NCBI RefSeq assembly: GCF_009831625.1
Contig: NZ_WUUS01000002.1
Span: forward strand, 248,001-312,000
Direction: 5' to 3'
DNA: 64,000 nucleotides
Source: Halobaculum saliterrae
GTDB taxonomy: Archaea > Halobacteriota > Halobacteria > Halobacteriales > Haloferacaceae
Below are positions 18,254 through 26,926 of this stretch, piece by piece; the stretch's first letter is position 1, and each line of letters opens with the position of its first letter. Made by a program: the position numbers and the translations under genes. The notes beneath the pieces are model-generated. The model worked only from the letters and a program-made list of their open reading frames with translations, did not search any database and was not told the DNA's origin.

Positions 18254-18600
18254 ACGTCCTGTAGGGGCGCTGAATAGTTAGTTAGCCGACTGATACTCCA
18301 TGGACGTCCAACCTATAGCCGTCTGGAGAACTGTCCACCGTCGCCTTCCTTCGGAATCCGCCGCCGCAGTCGGGATCGACCTGCTCGGGATTCACGTCGC
18401 CTCCGGCGTATCATAGCTCCAGAGCTCAGTGCTCAGCGTTCCGGAACGACGACCCCTCTGTCGGAGGCGGTCGCGACGCTGGTACCCGGTTCGGCGGTTC
18501 GAGCACCCGTGGGAGCTCCCACGATAGTTCGACAGGCTCGGACGCCTGGGGGTCTCATCTGAAAACCGTACATCGCCGTATCTCGCCGCATCTCGCGCCT
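18254..18600. other. Intergenic region, nothing recognised
   Basis: About 350 nt between the DUF1328 gene and the 3' end of the ribokinase gene. No frame with recognisable protein and no RNA-like structure was seen. Confidence 0.4.
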
Positions 18601-19545
18601 TCAGTGTCGGTCAGTCGTTCGCCATGTCTCCACTGCGGCGTACGACGGGACCGCGCCTCGAGCCCCCTCGGCCTGTGTCGACAGCGTCCCGGCTACCGTC
18701 GCCGCCTGGACTGCCTCCCGGAGCGAGTCTCCCGCGGCGAGTCGGCCACCGAGGAAGCCGGCGAACACGTCACCTGCACCAGTGGTGTCGATAGGCTGGC
18801 GATCCGGCGGCGCGACCCTGAATCCCGTCCCGTCGTCGATGTGGACCGGCTGTCCGCCTCGCGTACGAACGACCGTCCCATCGAACTCCTCGAGCGAGGA
18901 GCCCACCTGCGAGTACTCACGCTCGTTGGGCGTCACGATATCCACCACAGGACAGTCCAACAATCGCTCCGCTCCGGCAACAGGCGCCGGGTCGACGATC
19001 ACGGTCGGTCGTGAGGCAGCTGACGCGAGCCGTTGGAGGAGTTCGCACACGGGATCGACGGGGATCTCGTTTTGGAGGAGGAGGATGTCGGACGCACGTA
19101 CGGTTTCATACTGATCAGCGATGTATGCGCCGTCGACAGCGGCGTTGGCTCCGGCATGAACGACGATCCGGTTCTCTCCGTCCTCCGTGACGAAGACATG
19201 GGCCGTGCCTGTCTGCGTGGAGGCGACACCGACGCTATCGACTCGGACCCCGGAGCGCCGGAGCCTATCGAGCACATCATGGTCAGTGTGTTCGGAACCG
19301 ACCTTTCCGAGGAGTGTAACGTCCGCCTCCGCTGCTGCTGCGGCGACAGCTTGATTGGCGCCCTTGCCGCCGTGTGTGACTGTCGTAGCGAGATCGGCAA
19401 ACGCCGACGGGATCTCATCGACAACAACCGTGTCTCCGGACTCCGGAAACCGATCGAACTCCCGGCGGAGTTCGGTCAGAGTCTCCTCCGTGACGCGATG
19501 GACGCGATCGAGGTTGATGCTGCCCAGACTGACTATCTCCGTCAT
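18601..19545 (-). CDS. PfkB-family carbohydrate kinase, probable ribokinase
   Basis: 314 residues. It has the PfkB signature 1 region GGKGANQAVAAAAAEADV near the N-terminus and signature 2 DTTGAGDVFAGFLGG near 250, whose Asp is the catalytic base. The substrate-side Asn in SINLD is as in RbsK. It would phosphorylate ribose or another sugar or nucleoside with ATP. The C-terminal TLSTQAEGARGAVP is also ribokinase-like. The gene diverges from the S9 peptidase; no transporter is adjacent. Confidence 0.82.
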   Translation of the reverse strand: MTEIVSLGSINLDRVHRVTEETLTELRREFDRFPESGDTVVVDEIPSAFADLATTVTHGGKGANQAVAAAAAEADVTLLGKVGSEHTDHDVLDRLRRSGVRVDSVGVASTQTGTAHVFVTEDGENRIVVHAGANAAVDGAYIADQYETVRASDILLLQNEIPVDPVCELLQRLASAASRPTVIVDPAPVAGAERLLDCPVVDIVTPNEREYSQVGSSLEEFDGTVVRTRGGQPVHIDDGTGFRVAPPDRQPIDTTGAGDVFAGFLGGRLAAGDSLREAVQAATVAGTLSTQAEGARGAVPSYAAVETWRTTDRH

Positions 19546-19681
19546 CGGATATCGGTTCCAACCGGCCGCGTTCTACAAAGCTCGTTTGATGCTTCTACCG
19601 GATGGAAGGTCACGATGGAGGACTGGTCACGACAGCACGGATATGCTTAAGACGACGGAGTCTGAGGGGTTCCCCGTTTCG

Positions 19682-21658
19682 ATGGACGACTCCAGCGAGA
19701 CGACCGCCCCGTACGGAACGTGGCCGTCCCCGATCTCGTCAGAGACGGTTGCTCGTTCGGGGATCGACTTCGGCCATACGGTGGTCGCTGATGATACGGT
19801 CTACTGGCGCGAACAACGACCGGACGACGACGGCCGCGGTGTCGTTGTTCGCCACGACGGCGACACCGTCACGGACGTGACCGGCGACGACTTCGACGTC
19901 CGGACCCTCGTCCACCAGTACGGCGGCGGTGACTTCGCCGTGATCGACGGTACCGTCATCTTCTCGCGGTTCGACGACCAACGAGTCTACCGGCAGTCGC
20001 CGAGCGAGGAACCGGTCCCCATCACTCCCGAACCCGAGTCCGAACGCGGGCTCAGGTACGCCGACTTCGAACCCTCGGCGGACGGAGCATCGATCTACTG
20101 TGTCCGGGAGGATCATGACGCCGCCGGCGACGACGGTACGGGCGAACCGGAGACTACACTCGTGAAACTCGCAGCCGACGGAAGCGCTGATCCACGAGTA
20201 GTAGCCTCGGGGTACGACTTCTACGCAGCTCCCACTCTCTCTCCCGACGGCGACCGTATCGCGTGGCTCACGTGGGACCATCCACGAATGCCGTGGGACG
20301 GGACCGAGTTGCACGTCGCAGACGTCGATGACGATGGGACGCTCTCCGACGACCGCGTCGTTCTGGGTGGGTCCGAGGAGTCGGTGTTTCAGCCAGCCTG
20401 GCGGGACGACGGGACGCTGCACGCCGTTTCGGATCGGACCGGCTGGTGGAACCTCTATCGTCGAGAGAGCGACGAGTGGATCGCATACAGGGAGGAGGAA
20501 GCCGAGTACGGCGTTCCGCAGTGGGTGTTCGGCCTCGCGACGTACGCGTTCCTCGATGACGGCCGCGTCGCGACAGTCGTCACCCGGGACGGTGAACAAA
20601 CCCTCGAGTTGCTCTGCCCCGAAGGGTCACGAGAGCAGGTCGAGGTGCCGTTTTCGGTGTTCGGAGTCCGCGGGTCCCCGCAGCTACGGTCCGACGGGAG
20701 AGCGCTCTCGTTCATCGCAAGCGGCCCGGCGACACCGTCCCGATTGGTTCGATGGACGCCCGGAGTCGGATATAGTGTTCTCCGCAAGAGCGACGAAACC
20801 GATCTCGATCCCGCCTACACGTCGACACCTGAGCACGTCACTATCCCGACCCGAGACGGCGCGGAAACGCATGCCTTCGTGTATCCGCCGACCAATCCGG
20901 ACGTGACCGCGCCCGCCAGCGAACGTCCACCCCTCATCGTGTTCGTCCATGGTGGCCCCACGAGCGCGACGTCGTCGACTTTTGACCTCAGCAAGCAGTT
21001 CTTCACCACCCGTGGGTTCGCCGTCGCGGACGTGAACTATCGCGGGTCGACCGGATACGGACGTGCCTATCGGGACGCGCTCGACAGCGAATGGGGTGTA
21101 CTCGACGTGCAGGACTGTCTCGACGTCGCTCGCTATCTCGCGGAGGGTGACCGGGTCGACGGCGATCGCATGGCGATCCGCGGCGGCAGTGCCGGAGGGT
21201 TCGCGACGCTCTCCGCGCTCGCGTTCCACGACGAGATGGAGGCCGGAACGAGTTTCTTCGGTGTCGCCGACCTCGCACGACTCGCCGAACTCACCCACAA
21301 GTTCGAATCCCGGTATCTCGATACACTCGTTGGACCGTACCCGGAGGCCGCAGAGACGTACGAGGAACGGTCTCCCGTGCACCATGCGGAGGCCATCGAC
21401 GCACCGGTTCTCCTGCTGCAGGGCGAAGCAGACCGGGTCGTCCCCATCGCGCAGGCGGAGGCGATGGTGGATGCGCTCGCCGTGAACGACGTGCCACACG
21501 ACCTCCACGTGTTCGAGGACGAACGACACGGGTTCCGACAAGCGGACACCCGACGGATGGCCCACGAACTGGAACTCGCGTTCTACGGTGAGGTGTTCGG
21601 GTTCGAACCGGACGATACGATCGCGAGCCCCGACGTGACGGAGTCGGAACGCGAGTGA
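19682..21658 (+). CDS. S9-family prolyl oligopeptidase / acylaminoacyl peptidase
   Basis: 658 residues. The N-terminal half is a beta-propeller-like domain (repeated SPDGDRIAWLTWD-type blades). The C-terminal half is an alpha/beta hydrolase with the nucleophile elbow GGSAGGF (S503), an Asp in GEADRVVP and a His in DERHGFRQ. It lacks a signal peptide, so it is cytoplasmic and probably trims peptides or acylated N-termini. ATG 19682 is used; an in-frame ATG at 19643 lies within the likely promoter (TATA-like GCTTAAG). Confidence 0.85.
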   Translation: MDDSSETTAPYGTWPSPISSETVARSGIDFGHTVVADDTVYWREQRPDDDGRGVVVRHDGDTVTDVTGDDFDVRTLVHQYGGGDFAVIDGTVIFSRFDDQRVYRQSPSEEPVPITPEPESERGLRYADFEPSADGASIYCVREDHDAAGDDGTGEPETTLVKLAADGSADPRVVASGYDFYAAPTLSPDGDRIAWLTWDHPRMPWDGTELHVADVDDDGTLSDDRVVLGGSEESVFQPAWRDDGTLHAVSDRTGWWNLYRRESDEWIAYREEEAEYGVPQWVFGLATYAFLDDGRVATVVTRDGEQTLELLCPEGSREQVEVPFSVFGVRGSPQLRSDGRALSFIASGPATPSRLVRWTPGVGYSVLRKSDETDLDPAYTSTPEHVTIPTRDGAETHAFVYPPTNPDVTAPASERPPLIVFVHGGPTSATSSTFDLSKQFFTTRGFAVADVNYRGSTGYGRAYRDALDSEWGVLDVQDCLDVARYLAEGDRVDGDRMAIRGGSAGGFATLSALAFHDEMEAGTSFFGVADLARLAELTHKFESRYLDTLVGPYPEAAETYEERSPVHHAEAIDAPVLLLQGEADRVVPIAQAEAMVDALAVNDVPHDLHVFEDERHGFRQADTRRMAHELELAFYGEVFGFEPDDTIASPDVTESERE

Positions 21659-21795
21659 TCGATATCGGAGGCGTACTGCCGAACAGGGAAGTGGCGAGAG
21701 CTGTAGGATTACAGCCGCGTCCCGACCGTGCATCTGTGGGCCTGGGAGATGCCTCCTCGAACGCTTTCATCCGCGCGACGGTACGGATCGTCTGT

Positions 21796-21993
21796 TCACG
21801 AGGTGTGGTCGCCACTGAACACCCGAGTCATGCTCTGGAGCGTCTTCCCACCGAAGTACCCGACGAGAGCTGATAGGACACTGCCTTCCAGTCCGAGAAG
21901 CGAGTGTCCGACGACGGCAGAGAGGATCCCCAGCTCGAGTCCGAGATAGCGTGGCACGAACGGCGGTGATGGCACATCATTGCTCCCGTACAT
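21796..21993 (-). CDS. Small hydrophobic protein of unknown function, divergent from coxA
   Basis: 65 residues with two hydrophobic segments, around LGILSAVVGHSLLG and VLSALVGYFGG. No family was recognised. The codons look normal for this genome. The region upstream carries the palindrome CGAAGATGTTCG 20-31 nt before the ATG, the same 12-mer as in front of coxA, which argues that it is a real, co-regulated gene. I see no clear TATA box, so the start is uncertain; longer frames reaching 22212 contain no further support. Confidence 0.45.
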   Translation of the reverse strand: MYGSNDVPSPPFVPRYLGLELGILSAVVGHSLLGLEGSVLSALVGYFGGKTLQSMTRVFSGDHTS

Positions 21994-22012
21994 AACAGGG
22001 AGAACCTTCACC

Positions 22013-22024
22013 CGAACATCTTCG
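22013..22024 (-). promoter_or_regulatory. CGAA-N4-TTCG palindrome, candidate NarO-type operator (copy 1)
   Basis: The plus strand reads CGAACATCTTCG and the minus strand CGAAGATGTTCG. To my recollection CGAA-N4-TTCG is the element recognised by the denitrification regulator NarO in Haloferax. Copy 2 sits 107 nt away facing coxA. Confidence 0.5.
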
Positions 22025-22130
22025 TTTGTGTGGGCGAGCGGAGACGAATTGAGCTCTCCCGCCGTATTCTGTCCGACAAGTGTCGGACGACACCGGATCG
22101 GGTCCGTACTGTCCCCTTTTCCGCCCCGAT

Positions 22131-22157
22131 CGAAGATGTTCGCGGTGGCGTTTACCA
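22131..22157 (+). promoter_or_regulatory. CGAA-N4-TTCG palindrome (copy 2) plus TATA box of coxA
   Basis: CGAAGATGTTCG occupies 22131-22142 and a TATA-like TTTACCA follows at 22151-22157, about 27 nt before the coxA ATG. A palindrome immediately upstream of the TATA box is the expected place for an archaeal activator. Confidence 0.55.
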
Positions 22158-22180
22158 TGTAGTACCTGGATCCGCGTTTC

Positions 22181-23959
22181 ATGAACGTAGGGACCACGCA
22201 GCTCGCTCTCACCGGGGTAATGAGCGTGCTACTGCTTCTTGTGGTTCGATGGTTGGTCCGCGTCGAGAACTGGCGGTCGTATTCCGTCTCCGCCGGTGGA
22301 TCCGAGTCCGGCCATCACGGACCGGAGCACGTGGAGAAACCGAGCGGACTCCTTCGGTGGATCACCACTGTCGACCACAAGGACATCGGGCTCATGTACG
22401 GGGTCTTCGGGGTGCTCTCGTTCGCGTGGGGCGGGATCGCCGTCCTGCTCATGCGGGCGGAACTGACGACGCCGCCGGTCGATCTGCTCAGCGCACCGCT
22501 GTACAACGCACTAATGACGACCCACGGGATCACGATGTTGTTCCTGTTCGGGACGCCGATACTGGCCGCGTTCTCGAACTATCTGATCCCGCTGCTGATC
22601 GGCGCCGACGACATGGCGTTCCCACGGATCAACGCTATCGCGTTCTGGCTGTTGCCGCCCGGCGCGCTACTCATCTGGGGTGGACTGATCCTCGAACCGT
22701 TCTCGGTCGGCGTCGAGGGGGCCCAGACCGCGTGGACGCTCTACGCTCCGCTGTCGGTCCAGCAAACGAACGCCGGTGTCGACCTGATGATCCTCGGCCT
22801 CCATCTGACGGGCGTGAGCGCGACGATGGGCGCGATCAACTTCATCGCGACCATCTTCACCGAGCGCGGTGAGGACGTCACCTGGGCGAATCTGGATATC
22901 TTCTCGTGGACGGTCCTCGTCCAGTCCGGACAGATCCTCTTCGCGTTCCCGCTGTTGGGGAGCGCGCTCGTGATGCTGCTGTTGGACCGGAACTTCGGAA
23001 CGACGTTCTTCGCGGTCGAGGGCGGCGGCCCGATCCTCTGGCAGCACCTGTTCTGGTTCTTCGGTCACCCCGAGGTGTACATCCTCGTGCTTCCTCCGAT
23101 GGGACTCATCAGCTACATCCTCCCCCGGTTCGCCAGCCGGCGACTCTTCGGGTTCAAGTTCGTCGTCTACTCGACGCTCGCGCTCGGGGTGTTGAGCTTC
23201 GGCGTGTGGGCACACCACATGTTCGCGACGGGGATCGACCCGCGACTCCGCGCGTCGTTCATGGCGGTCTCGATCGCGATCGCGATCCCCAGCGCGGTCA
23301 AGACGTTCAACTGGATCGCGACGATGTGGAACGGGAAGATCCGGTTGGTGACGCCGATGCTGTTCTGCATCGGGTTCATCGCGAACTTCATCATCGGCGG
23401 CGTCACGGGCGTCTTCGAGGCGGCGATCCCCGTCGACCTCGTACTCCACGACACGTACCACGTGATCGCCCACTTCCACTACGTCATCATGGGCGGGATC
23501 GCGTTCGCGATCTTCGCCGGGATCTACTACTGGTTCCCACTGGTGACCGGGAGATGGTACCAGCGGTCGCTCGGGAAGTGGCACTTCTGGCTCACCATGG
23601 TCGGGACGAACCTCACGTTCTTCCCGATGGTCCTGCTCGGCTACGGCGGCATGCCACGTCGGTACGCCGGCTACGATCTGACCGTCGGCCCGGTCGGCTA
23701 CTTCGCCGACCTCCACCAACTCGCCACGCTCGGCGCCTTCGTGCTCGCGATCGGCCAACTGATCTTCGTGTGGAACCTCGTCTCCTCGTGGATCGAGGGA
23801 CGGCCGATCGAGGGCAGCGACCCCTGGGACTTGGACGATCACGGACTGCTCACCAACGAGTGGGGGTGGCTCCAGCGGCATCGAGAGACTGCGCTCGTCG
23901 ATGGCGGGACGGAGGTAGAGGCGGAATCGTCCGACAGGACGCCAAGCACTGACGACTGA
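22181..23959 (+). CDS. coxA: Heme-copper oxidase subunit I, A-type
   Basis: 592 residues and about 13 transmembrane helices. Visible ligands are H115 (low-spin heme), H296 with H345-H346 (CuB) and H431/H433 (hemes, in AHFHYV). The segment GHPEVY carries the A-type D-channel Glu (E298) and the tyrosine cross-link position Y300. It would reduce O2 to water in the membrane and pump protons. No subunit II, III or assembly gene is beside it, unlike the ba3 cluster at 41-45 kb, so partners must come from elsewhere. Its promoter has a NarO-like palindrome, suggesting control by oxygen limitation or nitrogen oxides. Confidence 0.92.
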   Translation: MNVGTTQLALTGVMSVLLLLVVRWLVRVENWRSYSVSAGGSESGHHGPEHVEKPSGLLRWITTVDHKDIGLMYGVFGVLSFAWGGIAVLLMRAELTTPPVDLLSAPLYNALMTTHGITMLFLFGTPILAAFSNYLIPLLIGADDMAFPRINAIAFWLLPPGALLIWGGLILEPFSVGVEGAQTAWTLYAPLSVQQTNAGVDLMILGLHLTGVSATMGAINFIATIFTERGEDVTWANLDIFSWTVLVQSGQILFAFPLLGSALVMLLLDRNFGTTFFAVEGGGPILWQHLFWFFGHPEVYILVLPPMGLISYILPRFASRRLFGFKFVVYSTLALGVLSFGVWAHHMFATGIDPRLRASFMAVSIAIAIPSAVKTFNWIATMWNGKIRLVTPMLFCIGFIANFIIGGVTGVFEAAIPVDLVLHDTYHVIAHFHYVIMGGIAFAIFAGIYYWFPLVTGRWYQRSLGKWHFWLTMVGTNLTFFPMVLLGYGGMPRRYAGYDLTVGPVGYFADLHQLATLGAFVLAIGQLIFVWNLVSSWIEGRPIEGSDPWDLDDHGLLTNEWGWLQRHRETALVDGGTEVEAESSDRTPSTDD

Positions 23960-24078
23960 CGCCGGGAGACCGCCACCGACGCCGTTCAGGACGTCCTTCT
24001 GGTTTCGGTGGGGAAGCCGAGCTGGATCGATCAGGAAGCGCCCGAACACGTTCGCGGTCAGAGACTTCCTCGTCGGTT

Positions 24079-24402
24079 GTGACCGTCGACCCGATGGGCG
24101 ACAGGAGGGACGAACTCGAGGACGTGGTTTCCGATCTGCGGGCTCGCGACGCGATCGCGGACGCGTTCATCGCGAAGAGCTTCACCGACCGGCTCGTGAT
24201 CGTGGACATCGAGGGGCGCGACGAGGTTCCGGCCGATGTGATCGAGCACCTCGCCGATCACGATCTCCGCGGTGCTGAGGGCGTCTATTCGGACGGCGAG
24301 GGGCAGTCGTTCGCGGGGAGCGTCGGCGATACCACACGCCATCACTTTCTCGACATGCGGACGCGAGGGGCGCACCAATCGTACGTCGTCGAAGTCGAGT
24401 AG
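24079..24402 (+). CDS. Conserved-looking acidic protein, function unknown
   Basis: 107 residues from a GTG; an ATG five codons later (24094) is an equally good start. It is hydrophilic, with an alternating alpha/beta pattern (FTDRLVIVDIEGRDEVPADVIEHLADHDL) that suggests a small compact fold. No motif or family was recognised. It follows coxA by 119 nt on the same strand and may be co-transcribed. Confidence 0.55.
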   Translation: MTVDPMGDRRDELEDVVSDLRARDAIADAFIAKSFTDRLVIVDIEGRDEVPADVIEHLADHDLRGAEGVYSDGEGQSFAGSVGDTTRHHFLDMRTRGAHQSYVVEVE

Positions 24403-24512
24403 ACCGGGAGTGGACAGTACCGGCTGTCAGCAACCGCTGTACAGTAGGTACGGAGTACGGCGCCGATCCAACCACTCCCCAGCGAGAAGGAGCAGGAAGT
24501 TCGCAGTCGTAG

Positions 24513-25541
24513 TCACATCCGTGGCTTCGACTGTAGAGCGTCAACAGGCTCCCTCTCGAGAGCGGCGTCCGCGTTCGGGGGGTGCTCTCGACCACGCGAC
24601 CAGAGGAAGGCGCCGAACGCGAGCGGCGACACCAGTGCCAGTCCGACCCCTCCCGCCACGGTGAGTTGGGCAGTCGAGATCTCGTGGACGCTTCCGAACA
24701 CGTCGCCGACGACGACCGCGCCGCGCATCGTCGCCCCGTCCGCGGAACTCGCGTACTTGCTGATGCCGGTACCGTCGAAGACGAGTCCCCACGTCCCGGT
24801 CGCCTGCTCGGGGCTCTCGTACGCTCCGTCCTCGGCTGATAGCCGGTGTTCGACGTGACCGGACCACTCCCAGATGACTCGTGTTCCGGGGTCGACGTGG
24901 ACCGCTGCCGGCGAGAAACCGGGTGCGTCGTCGTCGGTGGTGACCCCGATACGAACCTCCTCACGGCCGCGCATATCGACCGTCCCGTCGAACGCCCCGA
25001 CGCCGTCGAACCACCCGTCGTAGTCGGGTTCACGGCTTACGAATTCGGGTGCCGCCGTCTCCGCCCCGACCTCGATGTCGCCGACGACGACGGCACCCTT
25101 CATTCCCATCGGCTCGTGGGGGGTACAGACGTATCGTGAGATGCCCTCGGCGTCGAAGGTCCGCTCGAACGTGTCTCCCGCATCGGACGACAACGCGCTC
25201 TCGTAGGCGCCGTCGGTCGCCGCGACGTTGTGCATACCGCCCTCGCCGGTCCACTCCCACACGACCGTGGTCCCGGGGTCGACGCGAACGGCGGCGGGAC
25301 CGAACGCGAAGCCGCCGCCGTTACCTGGCGCACCGACCGTGACGGTTACCGTATTCATGCCGCGTTTGTCGACGACGCCATCGTAGTTGGAGACGTTCCC
25401 GAACCACGCCTCGAAGTCGGTGTCGGACTGCGCGCTGACGGGGTGTGGGGTCGATAGTGCGGCCCCTCCCACGGCGACCGCCGCCGAGGCCTGTATGAAC
25501 CGTCGTCGCCCGATCGTCGGGGTGGAAGGTGTGGTGGTCAT
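24513..25541 (-). CDS. Two-domain halocyanin, second copper site lost
   Basis: 342 residues. A Tat signal (GRRRFIQASAAVAVGG) precedes two plastocyanin-like halocyanin domains and a C-terminal membrane helix (about 294-314), so the protein faces outward and is anchored. Domain 1 has all type 1 copper ligands: H104, C139, H142, M147. Domain 2 keeps H232 and a Met (M272), but where CTPHEP should be it reads ASSADGA, so Cys and His are missing. It would carry electrons through one copper only, probably to the divergently transcribed nitrite reductase or to the oxidase. The start at 25541 places the Tat motif near residue 11; an ATG at 25682 is in frame but unsupported. Confidence 0.85.
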   Translation of the reverse strand: MTTTPSTPTIGRRRFIQASAAVAVGGAALSTPHPVSAQSDTDFEAWFGNVSNYDGVVDKRGMNTVTVTVGAPGNGGGFAFGPAAVRVDPGTTVVWEWTGEGGMHNVAATDGAYESALSSDAGDTFERTFDAEGISRYVCTPHEPMGMKGAVVVGDIEVGAETAAPEFVSREPDYDGWFDGVGAFDGTVDMRGREEVRIGVTTDDDAPGFSPAAVHVDPGTRVIWEWSGHVEHRLSAEDGAYESPEQATGTWGLVFDGTGISKYASSADGATMRGAVVVGDVFGSVHEISTAQLTVAGGVGLALVSPLAFGAFLWSRGREHPPNADAALEREPVDALQSKPRM

Positions 25542-25655
25542 AGTAGTGTGTAGGAGACACGACGAGATAGCCCGAAACGCTGAGTCTTCGAATCTGAGAA
25601 CCATATTGCCTCTAGTTCGTACAGTCCGTCCTCCGTGTAGGTGGAGACCGAGAGT
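25542..25655. promoter_or_regulatory. Divergent promoter region of halocyanin and nirK
   Basis: 114 nt between two diverging copper-protein genes. A TATA-like CATATT at 25602-25607 fits nirK with a short leader. CGAA (25573-25576) and TTCG (25587-25590) occur with 10 rather than 4 nt between them, so the NarO-type spacing is not met. A shared promoter suggests joint regulation. Confidence 0.4.
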
Positions 25656-26744
25656 ATGACCTACAACACGACGCGACGACACGTACTGCAGGCGGCCGGG
25701 ATCGGCGGAGCGATGGCACTCGCCGGGTGCACGGTCGGCGCACCGACGACCGACAGCGTCGAAACGAGCCCGGTACCCCTTCGGACGGAGGAGCCCGCTC
25801 TCGACGACGCCAAGGCGGTCGACGTCGACCGCATCGCCGCGGACCCACGCGACGTTCCCGCGCCTATCACGCGATCACAGCCCGCGACCGTCGAGGTGGA
25901 ACTCGAGACGCGAGAGCTCGTCGCGGAAGTCGAACCCGGCGTGACGTTCACGTACATGACGTTCAACGGTCAGGTACCCGGCCCGTTCGTCCGGACGCGT
26001 GTCGGCGACACGGTCGACCTGACGATCCGAAACCACGAGAGCAGTTCGATGGTCCACAACGTCGACTTCCACGCCTGCCGCGGGCCCGGCGGGGGTGCTG
26101 AGGACACGAACGTGGCTCCCGGCGAGGAGAAACGCCTGCAGTTCAAGGTGACCTACCCCGGGGCGTTCATCTACCACTGTGCGGTCGCGAACGTCGATTA
26201 CCACATCTCCGCGGGGATGTTCGGCATCATTCTCGTGGAACCCGAGGAGGGGCTCCCGGCGGTCGATCACGAGTTCTACCTCGGCCAACACGAGCTGTAC
26301 ACGAGCGGGACGACGGGCCAGGAGGGCCACCATGAGTTCGACTTCGGACGAATGGCCCTCGAGGATCCGACGTACGTGCTGATGAACGGTGAGAAGTACG
26401 CGATCACGCCGGACAACTACGCCGAGATGAGCGTCGCTACGGACGAGACCGCCAGGGTGTTCTTCGGCGTCGGGGGGCCGAACCTGTTCTCGAGCTTCCA
26501 CCCCATCGGAAGCGTCTGGGACGAGGTCTGGCGGCAGGGCGCCCTCGCCAGCGAGCCCGACCGGTTCGTGCAAACGACCCCGGTCCTTCCGGGGAGCACC
26601 TGCGTCGCGACGATGTCGTTCCCCGTCCCCGGCGACATCAAACTCGTCGACCACGCGCTCTCACGCGTCGCCCGGAAGGGTGCGCTCGCGGTCGTCTCCG
26701 TCGACGGACCCGAGGACACCTCGATCTACAATCCGAGCTCGTAG
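25656..26744 (+). CDS. nirK: Copper-containing nitrite reductase (NO-forming)
   Basis: 362 residues. The N-terminus has twin arginines (TTRRHVLQAAG) and a lipobox LAGC at residues 22-25, so it is a Tat-exported lipoprotein on the outer face. Two cupredoxin domains carry every expected ligand: type 1 copper H134, C175, H183, M188; type 2 copper H139, H174, H333; catalytic D137 and H282. It reduces nitrite to nitric oxide, taking electrons from a halocyanin such as the one encoded divergently. No nor or nar genes lie in the window. An in-frame ATG five codons upstream (25641) is possible. Confidence 0.93.
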   Translation: MTYNTTRRHVLQAAGIGGAMALAGCTVGAPTTDSVETSPVPLRTEEPALDDAKAVDVDRIAADPRDVPAPITRSQPATVEVELETRELVAEVEPGVTFTYMTFNGQVPGPFVRTRVGDTVDLTIRNHESSSMVHNVDFHACRGPGGGAEDTNVAPGEEKRLQFKVTYPGAFIYHCAVANVDYHISAGMFGIILVEPEEGLPAVDHEFYLGQHELYTSGTTGQEGHHEFDFGRMALEDPTYVLMNGEKYAITPDNYAEMSVATDETARVFFGVGGPNLFSSFHPIGSVWDEVWRQGALASEPDRFVQTTPVLPGSTCVATMSFPVPGDIKLVDHALSRVARKGALAVVSVDGPEDTSIYNPSS

Positions 26745-26926
26745 TCGGTTCGATCGTCAGCTGTTCGCCGGGTGCTGAGACACGGGGACAGCGGTCGAAC
26801 GGAACAGCGGCCGTTCGACGGATAATCACGTCGAGTGCTTCGGGCTTTGATCCCGAGGCGGTTCACGTGGCGACGGGTTCACGGAGGGCCGTGTCCAACC
26901 GACGGGGGTTCGACGGGGTCGTTCAC

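Noticed and set aside
25573..25590. CGAA and TTCG half-sites in the nirK promoter as a NarO box
   Set aside because: The spacing is 10 nt rather than 4, so it does not match the palindrome seen at coxA.
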